Shown piece by piece: positions 19,222 through 30,159 of a DNA stretch of 64,000 nucleotides. The notes below the pieces were generated by a model that saw nothing but the letters and a program-made list of their open reading frames with translations, was not told where the DNA came from and made no database searches. The translations under genes and the position numbers were made by a program. Position 1 is the stretch's first letter; the number at the start of each line of letters is the position of its first letter. The stretch spans positions 56,640,752 through 56,704,751 of the forward strand of contig JAPXFY010000026.1 in NCBI GenBank assembly GCA_030674185.1, in the 5' to 3' direction. Source of the stretch: Monoplex corrugatus (lineage: Eukaryota > Mollusca > Gastropoda > Littorinimorpha > Ranellidae).

Positions 19222-20832
19222 ACTCCTAATCATAATTTAAGGGCCACTTCCTTCCTCTCTAATTTTAAGTTGAAATAATTGACAATGTTTAGAATTGATT
19301 CTATGTTTTATTTCATCATTTCCACACCTGTTTTGGAAAAAGAAATTAGCACAATGACCCATTAGTGAACAGCACATGCATTTAAAGGAACATCCCCCCC
19401 TTTTCAAAAAACAGAAAGTGTCAGATTTGGCCAATCTGTTTTCAATATCGCGTGTGTCCGCCCCGAGCCTGGATGCATGCTTCACAGCGCCGATGCATCG
19501 ACCCCACAAGGGTACGGAGTGTGTCCTGAGGGATGGCCGCCCACTCGATCTGCAGGATGTCGACCAGCCTGGCCAGGGTGCCCGGTGGGGGGTGGTTGTC
19601 CCTGATGCGCCTCCCGAGCACATCCCAGAGGTGTTCAATTGGGTTCAGGTCAGGTGAGCACGCTGGCCAGGCCATACGGACGACTTCATGCTGCTCCAGG
19701 AAGTCGGTCACAAGGCGTGCTCGATGCGCAGGTGCATTGTCGTCCTGGAAGATGGCGCCTTGACCAAGGTCCACAAGCGCAGGCAGTGCCACGGCCGCCA
19801 GAACCTCGTCCCGGTACCGGACCCCGTTCAGGATGCCGTCAATGGGGAGCAGGGGGTCCAGGTACCACGGCTCATGTCACCCCACACCATCACCGACCCG
19901 CCGCCGTACCGGTTATGCTCTTGGACAGTGGCGTCAGCGAACCTCTCCCCTTGACGTCGCCACACCCGAGCCCGGCCATCGTTAAAGGTCAGGGTGAACC
20001 TGGACTCATCCGAAAACAAGACCCGGGCCCACTGTTGCCTTGTCCAGGTCACGTGCTCCCTGGCCCAGGTCATGCGGCGCACTCTGTTGACCGGTGACAG
20101 CACGGGTCGGACGGCCGGTCTCCGTGACCTCAAGTTTGCCTCATGTAGCCGTCTTCTCACCGTGCTGCAGCTTATGTTAGCACCTGTTGCGTCCCTCAGC
20201 TGACCCCTCAAGGTCACCGCAGTGGATGCCCTTTCTCTCAGGACGGAGAGGGCAAGGTAGCGGTCTTGCTGTCTTGTCGTTACTCTGGGTCGACCCGTGT
20301 GACGCCTTTCCTGGACTGCTCCAGTCTCATTGAAGCGCTCCAGCAGTCTCTGGATTGTGGAATGCGACACTTCAAGTCGTCTAGCAACTTCCCGCTGCGC
20401 TAGGCCTTCATCAAGCAGAGCGAGGGCTCTCCCCCGCTGCTCATCCGTCATCCGTCGTCTTGCAAGCATGGTTAAAACGAACCAAGAACGGGTCCTTTTT
20501 ATCCTCGTCTGCGGGCAACTTTGGCTGGAGTAGTGTTCAAAAAGGGCTTGCCTTGCACGTGCAAAGCGAATTTTGTCGCTACCTTGCCTGCGTCGTCAGA
20601 GAGACCCTGCTGAAGATTCGACAATTTCGTGTGGAAATTGTCTTCCTTGGGCCGCCCATTGCAAATCGGCAAATCCCCAAACACGTGCCAAAAGGAAACT
20701 GCAATGTTGTCTGAGCTCTTATCCATTCAGTTACGGCAACGAATTGGAGAAAAGAGTAAGAGAAAATAGGTTATTTCTCCTTTCAAAAATTGACTCAAAA
20801 ACGTTCCTGGCCCTTCAATAATGACGTGTAGT
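19222..20832 (-). mobile_element. Tc1-family transposon A, copy 3 (inverted)
   Basis: Full-length element in inverse orientation to copies 1 and 2. Ends ACTCCTAATCATAATTTAAG (19222) and ...TTATTGAAGGG in reverse at 20832 match copy 2; TA flanks both sides. Copies 2 and 3 form a large inverted pair about 1.67 kb apart. The transposase has a frameshift. Confidence 0.93.
19442..20469 (-). pseudogene. Tc1-family transposase, copy 3, one-base frameshift
   Basis: Starts at ATG 20469 and matches copies 1 and 2 up to 'GGGSVMVWGDMSRGT', then loses frame near 19850-19860 where copy 2 has a run of six G (reverse-strand C) and this copy has five. The correct frame resumes and includes the second catalytic Asp ('QDDNAPAHRARL') and the 'DLNPIEHLWD' Glu, ending at 19442. 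A Gly to Asp and an Arg to Trp change also lie near the shift. A homopolymer length error in the assembly is a real alternative to a true mutation. Confidence 0.9.
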
Positions 20833-21139
20833 ATATATAAAAACAAGAAAAAACAAAAACAATATTACTTGAAGTAACAATAATACATACATTTTTGTTT
20901 TTGAAAAAGTAAATTACATAAAATCCACGGAAAAGAAGAAAGTAAACGAAACAATAACAAACAATGGAATGGAGACATGTCAACTAATGCTGTGATGAAA
21001 ACAGATAAAATGCTCCACAGTCGAAGCCCTTTTAGGTCACCCAACCAACTACAAGGACAATACTGTCTTTTTCTAGCGAAACAGACTTTAAGCAACAAAA
21101 CATAGCTAACTATTCAACAAAAAGATAACAAGGCCTACC
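20833..21139. other. unassigned sequence
   Basis: AT-rich with A-rich stretches; nothing recognised. Confidence 0.4.
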
Positions 21140-21350
21140 TGCCCATCTAAACTCTGTAGGACCAAAAACAGGACTGCCGTCCAAACTCTGTAGGACCAAA
21201 AACAGGACTGCCGTCCAAACTCTGTAGGACCAAAAACAGGACTGCCGTCCAAACTCTGTAGGACCAAAAACAGGACTGCCGTCCAAACTCTGTAGGACCA
21301 AAAACAAGACTGCCGTCCAAACTCTGTAGGACCAAAAACAAGACTGCCGA
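21140..21350. repeat. 34-bp minisatellite (6 units)
   Basis: About six copies of a 34-bp unit, 'AAACTCTGTAGGACCAAAAA' then 'CAGGACTGCCGTCC'. Nearly identical copies; the last two have CAAGAC for CAGGAC. Confidence 0.95.
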
Positions 21351-21422
21351 TTTTATACAAATCCGCAAATTTTATACGATCTGGCTGAACACCATTCACC
21401 CCAAATTTCCAGCATGCAAGAA

Positions 21423-21426
<4 letters not shown>

Positions 21427-21495
<69 letters not shown>

Positions 21496-21526
21496 ACACA
21501 CATACACATACACACACATACACACA

Positions 21527-21592
<66 letters not shown>
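21427..21592. repeat. CA microsatellite
   Basis: Long (CA)n interrupted by CATA in the middle third. It generates spurious His/Thr or Cys/Val frames on both strands. Confidence 0.98.
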
Positions 21593-21593
<1 letters not shown>

Positions 21594-21839
21594 CCCTTCT
21601 ATCTGTGCTGCAACCTGAATCAACGCTTTGAACGATAAACACGGGATCACGTGCCGTAGGAAGAAAAAGGAAAAGGAGGAAAACCATTAACGCCACGGCC
21701 GCCAGTAAAGGTGTTAAAGGGTTAATGGGACAGATATCTGGTGGTCAGGCTCATGGGTTTAAAGGGTTAGGTATGACAAGCAGCTGGTTAACAGGGTCAG
21801 GAGTAACAGGGTTAAGGGTTGAACAGAACAAGCAGCTGC

Positions 21840-22096
21840 AGACAGGAGTGTGGAGCTTGTTCAAGAGGAATTATCTCAGTCGGATAATTTCATTATTTCC
21901 TACACCCAAGTCTGCTGACACTTATCTGGTACACTCACTGAGCCTACACAAAATCCTATGCGCTTGTCAGGTCTGGAAATGGGGAGGATAAGGGGGGGGG
22001 GAGGGACAAGAAACCCATGAAACACAAAGCTGACACCACCAGAATGATGGAAACATTAAAATGGGCACCAACACGTCAGTTTTTCATGTTGCAGCT
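21840..22096 (-). mobile_element. tRNA-derived SINE (family 1), split by a LINE
   Basis: Family 1 body: 'TTGTTCAAGAGGAATTATCT', 'GAGCCTACACAAAATCCTAT', 'AAGCTGACACCACCAGAATG', ending 'CATGTTGCAGCT' at 22096. The missing tRNA-like head resumes at 24096 (AGCTGGGATTGAACTTGAGA), on the other side of the RTE element. AGCT is present at both junctions. Confidence 0.75.
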
Positions 22097-24095
22097 GAAT
22101 CAGCTCGTGCAAGGTTTAACGTACATGTTCAAAACAACTTCAGTGTTGTCGAGGATGTTGCAGACAGTCAAGAACAATGAACAAATCTAAAAAAAAAACT
22201 TAATAATTGAGCTGACAGAAAAACAGAGAAGAACTGGATGATAAAAGAAATTTTAGGCTTGACAGATCTAACGTAAGAAGGTAAAAAAAAAAAAAAAGGA
22301 AAAATACAAAAAGATACATAAGGAAATCAGGAACAAGTGCAATGAAGCTAAGGAAGCTTGGCTAGAAACAAAATACAAAGAAAGAGAAGATCAATACAAA
22401 ACGGACCCTCAGTTTATCTACAACAAAATTGAAAAAATTACTCACAGGAAAAAGACACGCACATCAACAGGTTGCTTAAAATCTAAAAATGGTACGATTG
22501 TATTGGAAAAAGACGTAGATGAAGACGCACGATACATTCAAGATCTTGTTGGCCATGACAGAAGGGAGGAACACATCATAAGAAAGAACGTTGATGGCCC
22601 ACTAATAACGAAAGATGAAGTTAGAGCAGCGATGAAAAGGATGAAACAGGGAAAAGCCCAAGGACAGACATTACTATAGAAATGATTGAGGCTCTAGATG
22701 ACTTTGGTATTGAACAAGTAACATTCCTTCTAAATGACATTCGTGACACCAGAAAAATCCCTGAAGATACATAAAAGTTCATTGTCACTGCACTTCCAAA
22801 GAAAGAAAGGGCTATAGAATGTGAATTCCGTCCTACAGCCAGCTTGATGAGTCAAGTGACACAGATTCTGTCCAGAATAACATGATGAGGACAACGAATG
22901 GAATCAAGATAGAAATCGCAGAAGAAGAATGTGGATTTGCTGAAGTGAAAGAACTATTAATGCCGTATATATCTTAAGGACTTTCATAGAAAGATCAGTT
23001 GAGATGAATAAGGATTTACATTTATATTTTGTTGATTATACCAAGGCTTTTGGTACATGTAGAGTAAGACACGAAGAACCCACCAAATGGAAACGCTTAA
23101 TATTGATGGAAAAATCTAAGAATAATAAGGAATATGTATTGGAAACAAACAGCAGCAGTGAGAGTACAAAATGATCTATGCTCTTTTTAAAATATCAAAA
23201 GAGGGGTTAGACAGGGATATGTTCTGTCACCAAAGTTGTTTTCCCTTTACAGCGAAACCATCATGAGAAACCTAGAAGAATGCTCTGGGATAAAGGTTGG
23301 AGGGAAAAAAAAGATAAACAATCTTCGTTATGTCAGATGACTCCATTCTGATTTTGCAAAAACTGGAGAGAAAAAAACCCCAACAAATTGTTGTGAACAC
23401 AATAGAAGTAGAAAGCAGAAATACAGAGCTTGTGCTAATAGTAAGAAGACTGAAGTCATGGCAATCACTATAAACATGAAATCCCTTATGTAAAAAAACA
23501 AATGGCGCAGCATCGAGACAAGTTGATAAGTTTAAATATCTTGGAGCAGTCATCTCACTAGACTGCAGATGCACATGAGAAATATCCCACAGAATTGGCC
23601 AAACTAACACAGCACTCAAGAAATGGAAAGCGTTCTTACATACAAATGCATATCAATTAATATCAGGAAGAGAGATCTTCAATATTATATACAACCAATA
23701 CTTTCGTACATACGTGAAGCTAGAGGGTCAACAAGCAAAGTCAGAACAAGAATGAGGCAACGGAAATGTGGTTTTTAAGAAGAATTTTAAGAGTTCCATG
23801 GACAGCAAAAACAGTCTTGAAAGAAGAAAACACAAAAAGAACATTAATGAAAAAGATTAGGAAATGATAAGCAACATGTATAGGACACTTTCAGACACTT
23901 TATGACGCAAGAGAAATTTGAGGAAACAGGAAAGCTGAAAGGAAAAACAGCACCAGACTGTCCCAGGCGAAAATATTAGACAGTATTGCAGTGTGGATGA
24001 GGACAAAAACGATAGGAGATACACCTGCAGCGACAAAAGATACAGTGGAGGGCCATGATCGCCAACGCCATGCAATATGGCACATAATGATGAGG
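22097..24095 (+). mobile_element. RTE-like LINE, about 2.0 kb, decayed, nested in a SINE
   Basis: The most complete copy of the RTE-like family here. Scattered frames encode 'KAQGQTLL' and 'EMIEALDDFGIEQVTFLLND' (about 22640-22740), 'FVDYTKAFG' near 23026, 'VRQGYVLSPKLFSLYSETIM' (about 23200-23265), and 3' pieces. Several single-base losses and stops. Its 3' end 'TGGCACATAATGATGAGG' corresponds to the (ATG)n tail of the other copies. It sits inside a family 1 SINE whose head resumes at 24096. Confidence 0.85.
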
Positions 24096-24165
24096 AGCTG
24101 GGATTGAACTTGAGATATCAGATTTGAGTCCATAGTTCAATCAGAAGAACCACCCAGTCAGAGTA
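24096..24165 (-). mobile_element. tRNA-like head of the split family 1 SINE
   Basis: Reverse strand: 'TATGGACTCAAATCTGATAT' then 'CTCAAGTTCAATCCCAGCT', i.e. a B-box-like GTTCAATCC with a possible A box 'TGGTTCTTCTGATTGAAC' upstream. It is the missing end of the SINE at 21840-22096. Confidence 0.65.
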
Positions 24166-24231
24166 GAAAGAGGGAGGGAAAGGGTTAAGTCTAGACCCTA
24201 CCCTGATCCAAAGATAAGGGCTGATAGCTTG

Positions 24232-24482
24232 ATTGATTGATTTGGTTCAGATTTTACGTCCACACCCACCTCAGGTGATATGGCCGACGGGGATAACTAT
24301 CCCAGGGAAGTGGGGGAAGGAGGGACCTATCTAATCTTATACTGCCTCCACCAGAACAACAATGATGTTGAAGATGGGACAGTGAGAAGGCCAGTTTTAA
24401 TGTAGCGCACCCCGGGATTCGAACCCACAACCATTAGCATGTAGATCCGACGCTCAACCCTCCTGAGCTACAGGGGCCCGCA
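24232..24482 (-). mobile_element. tRNA-derived SINE (family 3)
   Basis: Reverse strand from about 24482: 'CCCCTGTAGCTCAGGAGGGT' (A box TAGCTCAGGAGG) and 'TTGTGGGTTCGAATCCCGGG' (perfect B box GGTTCGAATCC), then a body ending in an ATTGATTG-type tail at 24232. This is the clearest RNA polymerase III internal promoter in the window. The tRNA-like part is too imperfect at its ends to call a functional tRNA. Confidence 0.8.
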
Positions 24483-24626
24483 CTGATAGCTTATCTGAAC
24501 CTGAAACATACGAGGCTATCATCCCTTTTTCTGTGGGCTGCTGTGTGTTTTGAACGCGTGTTTGTCATACTAATGCTTGTCAACATGAACTAGTTTGTGG
24601 ATCTGTATGTATAGTGTCTGAGTGTT

Positions 24627-24629
<3 letters not shown>

Positions 24630-24665
<36 letters not shown>

Positions 24666-24672
24666 TGTGTGT

Positions 24673-24720
<48 letters not shown>

Positions 24721-25009
24721 CGTGTGACCTGGTTTTGAAAAAGTGCTTATTCTTGATACTAGTGGTTTCCTGTTCGCTGTTTATCTCTCGGCGTTTCTGT
24801 TTTGGGCATATACAAATGATAAGAAAAGATATTGACAATCGCTTTGGAAACCGTTGTTTTTTGCACAGGTGTTTGTGCTCCTTACCCTTACATTATTCAT
24901 CTGTATGTATGTGAATGCGCTCTGTGTGTGTGTGTATGTGTGTGTGCGTGCGTGCGTGCGTGCGTGTGTGTGTGTGTGTGTGTATGTGTGAGTGTGTATG
25001 TGTGTGTAT

Positions 25010-25098
<89 letters not shown>

Positions 25099-25107
25099 TG
25101 TGTGGCT
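24630..25107. repeat. TG microsatellite pair
   Basis: (TG)n at 24630-24726 and again at 24920-25105 with TGCG and TATG interruptions, separated by about 190 bp of unassigned sequence. Confidence 0.97.
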
Positions 25108-25124
25108 GGAGTTTGGAGGTTGTT

Positions 25125-25420
25125 GTTTTTTTTCTTCAAGAGGAATTTTTCGCACTCGGACAAATCCATATATGTTTCACCGAAATTTGCCTGCATTTAT
25201 CTGGCAAACTCCCTGAGCCTGCGCAAAACCTTATCTGCTGATAAGGCCTTGAAATGGCGAGGGGGGGGAGGGGGGGGTGCAGAATGGACCTATGAAACAC
25301 TCTGCTGACATCACCAGAAAGGTGGAAAAATTCAAATGGGCAGAGAGCAGGCCAGTTTTCAATGTTGCGGGCTGATATTGATTTCGAAGTACCAGATCTT
25401 GAATCTTGGAGGTAATTTTC
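25125..25420 (-). mobile_element. tRNA-derived SINE (family 1), near full length
   Basis: Contains 'TTCTTCAAGAGGAATTTTTC', 'GCACTCGGACAAATCCATAT', 'GAGCCTGCGCAAAACCTTAT', 'CTGCTGATAAGGCCTTGAAA', 'GAAACACTCTGCTGACATCA' and ends 'GGGCTGATATTGATTTCGAA', where the reverse-strand tRNA-like head lies. About 300 bp. A useful reference copy for the family. Confidence 0.75.
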
Positions 25421-25429
25421 TGGGTTTTT

Positions 25430-25790
25430 TTTTCTGAACCATAATGTGAACAGGATTTATTAGTGGTGTCCTGAAGGTAACGTTGTGCAGGATTTATTGG
25501 AGATTAGAGACGTCATGACGATAACATTGCGCAAAGTTCTATGGAGATGCATGAAAAAAACAACAACAACAACAAACAAACAGAATTTATTGGAGGTATC
25601 CTGAAGATAACATTGGCCAAGATTTATTGGAAGTATCCTGAGGATAACGTTGCGCAGATTTTTGGAGGTATCCTGAAGATAAATGTCTGCAGGACTGATT
25701 AAATTTTTCTGAAGATAGTATTGTGGAGGATTCCAGTATTGCAAGCGCCCCGACAGGATATGTTGCAAGCGTCCTAAAGATGACATTAAA
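25430..25790. repeat. degenerate ~35-bp tandem repeat
   Basis: Diverged copies of 'TTTATTGGAGGTATCCTGAA' followed by 'GATAACATTGTGCAGGA', about nine or ten units with insertions such as an AAC/AACA run at 25556-25580. Confidence 0.8.
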
Positions 25791-25973
25791 CCGGATCGTG
25801 CAATGCAGGCTAAACTGTCCAGGGCGTTTCGGATAAGTGGAGAGGTACAGGAGTAGAGAGAGTGAGGAAGGGGGTTAAGGTACGGGTGGTTAAGAGCGGA
25901 GATAGAGAGACAGAGAAATAACGAAGACAGAAAGAGACAGATGTCGACAGACAGAAGTTGAGAGACTGAGAGC

Positions 25974-25974
<1 letters not shown>

Positions 25975-26067
<93 letters not shown>

Positions 26068-26419
26068 GACAGACAGACAGACAGGCAGGCAGACAGACAG
26101 ACAGACAGGCAGGCAGACAGACAGACAGCAGACAGGCAGGCAGGCAGGCAGCAGCAGACAGACAGACAGAGGGCTGTCAAGGATAGCATCCAATTAGTCC
26201 CTGGTTGATCTGTCTTACAACTAGTGCTAGAATTGAGAGAAGGAGAGGGAGAGTTTAGGAGGGACAAACGCACATAAGCTGACAGAGAGAGAGAAATAGA
26301 GACAAAACAGGACAGACAGACTGAGAGCTGAAAGAGAGAGAGAGGAGAGAGAGGAGAGGAGAGAGAGAGAGGAAGGAGAGAGAGAGAGAGAGAGAGGAGG
26401 AGAGAGAGGAGAGAGAAGA

Positions 26420-26467
<48 letters not shown>

Positions 26468-26475
26468 GAGAGAGA
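25975..26475. repeat. GA / GACA / GGCA compound microsatellites
   Basis: (GA)n at 25979-26041, (GACA)n and (GGCA)n at 26042-26170, then a second purine block of GAGA/GGAGA at 26325-26475. Confidence 0.97.
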
Positions 26476-26589
26476 GTATGGCAAAATGAAACACCGATTT
26501 AGCATAGTTTTTAGTATTGCGTTTTTTCCATCAAGCGCGGAGCGCTTATTCTTTGTCTTTTATTTAAAAGCATGACAAAGATTTGAACT

Positions 26590-26600
26590 CTCTCTCTCTA

Positions 26601-26695
<95 letters not shown>
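26590..26695. repeat. (TC)n-(AC)n microsatellite
   Basis: A TC run (26591-26651) passes directly into an AC run (26652-26691). Confidence 0.98.
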
Positions 26696-27117
26696 GAGAG
26701 AGAAGCTTATGTGTCATGTCGATCATGTGTATGGGCAGACTTGTAATTTCCATTGAGCGAATATTTAATACAGCATTATTGTATTATAATATGGTGTATT
26801 TTACTATTATTGTAGCGTATTTTACTCTATTGTGGTGTATTGTCGTGCATTGTATCGTATTGTATTTTACTGTGTTGTAGTGTATTGTACTGAGACAGAG
26901 AGACACCTACAGGAGAAAGAAGACCAGTCTTTGTTAACTTAGATGATATATAAATGGTAGTAAGAAACTCGTGACAGCAGAAGTCGATAGAGGAGAAACC
27001 CCGTCAAACAAGTGTGTCAGCCCTTAACTCCTGACATTCCAAGGAGTCATGACTCTTAGATGCCCTTCTGTTGTTGCCTTTTTTATTTTTTTATTTTTTT
27101 TTTTTAAAGAAATTTGT
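26696..27117. other. unassigned sequence with TGTATT-rich stretch
   Basis: 26770-26890 is built of loosely repeated 'GTATTTTACT/TGTATTGT' words. The rest is unassigned, ending in a T-rich run. Confidence 0.45.
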
Positions 27118-28480
27118 CTTCCACCTGGAATCGAAACCGCGCATAGAAGGTGGTCAGGCGTGTCAAGGCAAAGTCACTCTTGCGACAGATGTCTTAGCCA
27201 TGGTTACCAGCAACGTATAGGGGAAATTTTGATGTTAACTTTCGTTCCTTCTGGTCCAGATCCAGCTAGACCTCTTTTCCGCTGCTTTTCCATTGCCTTT
27301 AGGGCTCTGGTCCTCTCTCTCCCCGAAATCGAGGAGAGCTGCTTCATAAGATCATAGGTTGATGTGTTTATCAACCCCCTTGCTCCAACCTCTATGGCGA
27401 AGACTTTGGCTTGAAAGCCAGATGTCCTCAAGTTGCTGGTAGACTGGCGTATTTTTCAGTCTTATAGATATGGGCATCCTCCATTCTAGTTTCGTACGGT
27501 ACAGTTAGCTCGATTAGAATCACTATGTCTGGTCTCATGCCACTATTCCTGATGATTTCTGGGTGTGTTTTTTTTTTCCATTGTGGAAGATCTGCTATGC
27601 ACTTCGAGTCATCTGCTTCATCCAGCAGACCCCCTCTTCCATGCTGTGGGTGTCACATCTTTTTCAGGCCACATTTTCCTGTCTCCTGCTGGTGGCAGTT
27701 TTTTTTCCTCTGGCAGTGCTGATCGCTTGTGCGATGTCTTGAAGCACTTGATTGTGCCTTCATGTGTACCTACCTTGGGTTAGCGCTACCTTGCATGAGT
27801 TCAAGACATGTTCCATTGTCTGTTTGCCCTGGCAGAGCGGGCAAGCAGGGTTATCTGATTTCCCCCATTTCACCAGATTAGCATTCGAGGGCAGGAAGTC
27901 ATGCACAGATCTGAAAATAAAACTGATTCTGAGAGGGGCCATGTGCCACAAGTCATTCCAGCTCAGACTTCTATCGAGTGCATTTTCCCAAGTCGTCCAC
28001 TGTCCCTGTTGCCTTGCTGAATTGCTTTCTGAAGTCTTGTGGCGTCCTCTTCTTTCTTCATCTCTTGTATTACCATATCTCTTTTTGCCTTCCATTGGCC
28101 TTTGGAAAGCAAAGAAAACAAACGAGGACAGTCTTGATGGAGGCAGACACGAGTAGATCACTCATAAGGAAGATTAGGAAAAGACAGGCAACATTTATGG
28201 CCATTTTATGAGGAAGGGAGATTTGGAGCACCTGGTCACAACGGGAAAGCTGGAGGGAAAGAGAGCACCAGGTAGACCCAGGTAGAAAATGCTGGACGGA
28301 CTTGCAGAGTGGCTGGGGATGAGGAGGGTGGGGGAGATGCTAGGGGCAACGAGAGATAGAGATGGTTGGAAGTCCATGGTCGCCAACGCCATGCGGCAGG
28401 GCACCTGATGATGATGATGATGATTGGCCTTTGACCACCATTCTGTTTTTCTTGATCCCAATCCCTGCCTTTTGGTCTAA
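27118..28480 (-). mobile_element. LINE ORF2 C-terminal relic with zinc-binding segment
   Basis: Reverse strand: 'DLWHMAPLRISFIFRSVHDF' (about 27960-27900), 'LPSNANLVKWGKSDNPACPL' with 'CQGKQTMEHVLNSCKVALTQ' and 'GRYT' (about 27900-27780), and further on 'QAKVFAIEVGARGLINTSTY' (about 27420-27350). Known: a '.DLLPS..NL..W....(D)P.C.LC.......HVLS.C...L..GRY.WRH' block and a '...PVEVG.RGF' block occur in this order at the C-terminus of a LINE family common in marine invertebrates. Frames are broken between blocks. An RTE copy is inserted at 28105. The extreme left (27118-27205) may instead be a tRNA-like SINE head. Confidence 0.7.
28105..28422 (+). mobile_element. RTE-like LINE, 5'-truncated, with 11-bp target duplication
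   Basis: The last ~300 bp of the RTE family ('GKQRKQTRTVLMEADTSRSL' in one frame) ending GGCACC(TGA)n. ATTGGCCTTTG lies on both sides (28094-28104 and 28423-28433): a clean 11-bp target-site duplication splitting the older reverse-strand LINE. The dated order is therefore LINE relic first, RTE second. Confidence 0.93.
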
Positions 28481-28720
28481 AAGCAGTATCTCAGTTACAT
28501 AGACACTAACACAGTCTACACAAAATACATCAGCAATAACTGCTGTGTTTTCCCCCTCATTTAGAAAAAAAAAATATAAACAAGATGTAAGACAAATATG
28601 TCAACTAAGCAGAATCAGTGGCTTCAAAGACACATCACTGAGTTTCCAATCTCATCTAACATCTTAAACAAAACATCTACATGCATGAAGTGCAAAACGA
28701 CACTGACAAGACACAGAAAC
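28481..28720. other. unassigned sequence
   Basis: No gene or repeat recognised. Confidence 0.35.
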
Positions 28721-28721
28721 A

Positions 28722-28775
28722 AACAAACAAACAAACAAACAAACAAACAAACAAACAAACAACAACAACAACAAA
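28722..28775. repeat. (CAAA)n microsatellite
   Basis: About eleven CAAA units followed by CAA units. Confidence 0.97.
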
Positions 28776-29009
28776 AAAGACCCCGTAATAACAGTCGTGA
28801 ATAAACACGGAATCATCAAATTACATCTCAAACTATGCAGTTGCAGATACAACAGTCCTGTTTCTCTAAGAGATGTGCAGATTTCATGTCCGTTTTTTGT
28901 TTAGGCCTACATTCTTTTGTGCTACATTCTGTTGTCTGATACATATCTTGTGTGTGATATTTTGTGGTCTAATCAATGATACCCCGTTAATTATGTTCGG
29001 TAGTATCTC

Positions 29010-29042
29010 CCCCCCCCCCCCCCAATTTGGCGTTAATGTGTG

Positions 29043-29129
<87 letters not shown>

Positions 29130-29130
29130 A
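29010..29130. repeat. C-run, (TA)n and (TG)n microsatellites
   Basis: A C run at 29010-29024, TA repeats at 29044-29079 and TG repeats at 29080-29128. Confidence 0.97.
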
Positions 29131-29204
29131 AGGATTTTTAAATCAAACAGCGAGTATGTGCGCATGCTAGGCCTACTATACCACACAGAATGTTCGAAAG
29201 CCGA

Positions 29205-29320
29205 AGCGTCATCATTTGGTGTTTTCTGGGGAAACATTCATCACACTCGGGTAATTCCATATGCGCTCCATCAGATCGTGCCATCGGTTATCTGAGCCGA
29301 GAGATGCACAAAACGCGATG
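29205..29320 (-). mobile_element. tRNA-derived SINE (family 1), tail part
   Basis: 'CATCACACTCGGGTAATTCC' and 'ATATGCGCTCCATCAGATCG' match the left part of the other family 1 copies. The rest of the SINE is absent. Confidence 0.65.
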
Positions 29321-30159
29321 ACTCTTTTAAAAAGAACCTGCAAGCCCGCGTCGCCGTGGGAGAACTGAAATTAAAACTGAAACGTGATTGCATGCCTGCC
29401 AACTCCATCTGTAAGCGGTTGCCATACAAACCGGTTTACGTGTTCACCTCTGACCCCTCGGATCAGGAAACAAGTGCGTGATGTAGGCATGCGCAGTGAT
29501 GCGATTAGTGATATCGATCCAAGTCCAAACAGAAGCGGCTGACCGTGGTGGGGAGGCGTTTACCACGCTTCGGCTGAGTTATCATCAATGGGTTACAGTT
29601 GTTCGCTGAGGAGTGAGTGCACTGTGTAATTTTAATCAAAAAGTGTGGTCTTAGTTTGTGGTGGGTGTGAGCGATAGATTTGTTGGAGGGTAGGAAAGTG
29701 GTATTGTGAGGAAGCGGCTGTCAGGAAATGGACACAATTGACACCAAACAGTCGGACACTCCCGACGAAGCGATGTCGTTTAGGCCTGTGTATACATAGA
29801 TCTGCAATAATAGGTAGATGCATGCGGCACGCAATGGCAAGGGATGAGAATAGGGAGGTCGTTTCTTCTGTCAGTCTGTTGCTGAACAGTGCCATCTTCC
29901 AGTTGTGCTTCTCGAAAAGTAGATCTGTGGATGGTGATGAGGTGGGCGTGTCGTGTGTAGGCCTAACATGATAACAATATTACCAGTGACACCATCCGCG
30001 CCACTCCTTACACTTACAGTGTGTTTTCGTGCACCCACTGATCGTGTTAACACGTCAACTGTCAGTACAGTGTGACAAGTGAGAATCGCTCCTCACCAAC
30101 CACACAGATAGAGTGACAAGTGATGCTATCACAAACCGTTCACCACCCCTCTAGTCTGC
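29321..30159 (+). promoter_or_regulatory. low-repeat region, candidate 5' region of the EEIG1-like gene
   Basis: This is the longest stretch free of tandem repeats upstream of coding exon 1 and has higher GC than its surroundings. It holds 'GTAGGCATGCGCAGTGATGC' (29482-29501), containing an NRF1-like GCATGCGC core. No TATA box or clear donor site was picked out. Assignment as promoter or non-coding first exon is an inference from position and composition only. Confidence 0.22.

Noticed and set aside
21396..21650. Cys/Val or His/Thr frames in CA/TG microsatellites (also at 24.6-25.2, 44.5-45.2 and 50.7-51.0 kb)
   Set aside because: Dinucleotide repeats are open in most frames; no start context, homology or flanking coding sequence.
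24400..24482. Functional tRNA gene on the minus strand
   Set aside because: A and B boxes are good, but acceptor-stem pairing was not evident and a SINE body with a simple tail follows, so it was called a tRNA-derived SINE.
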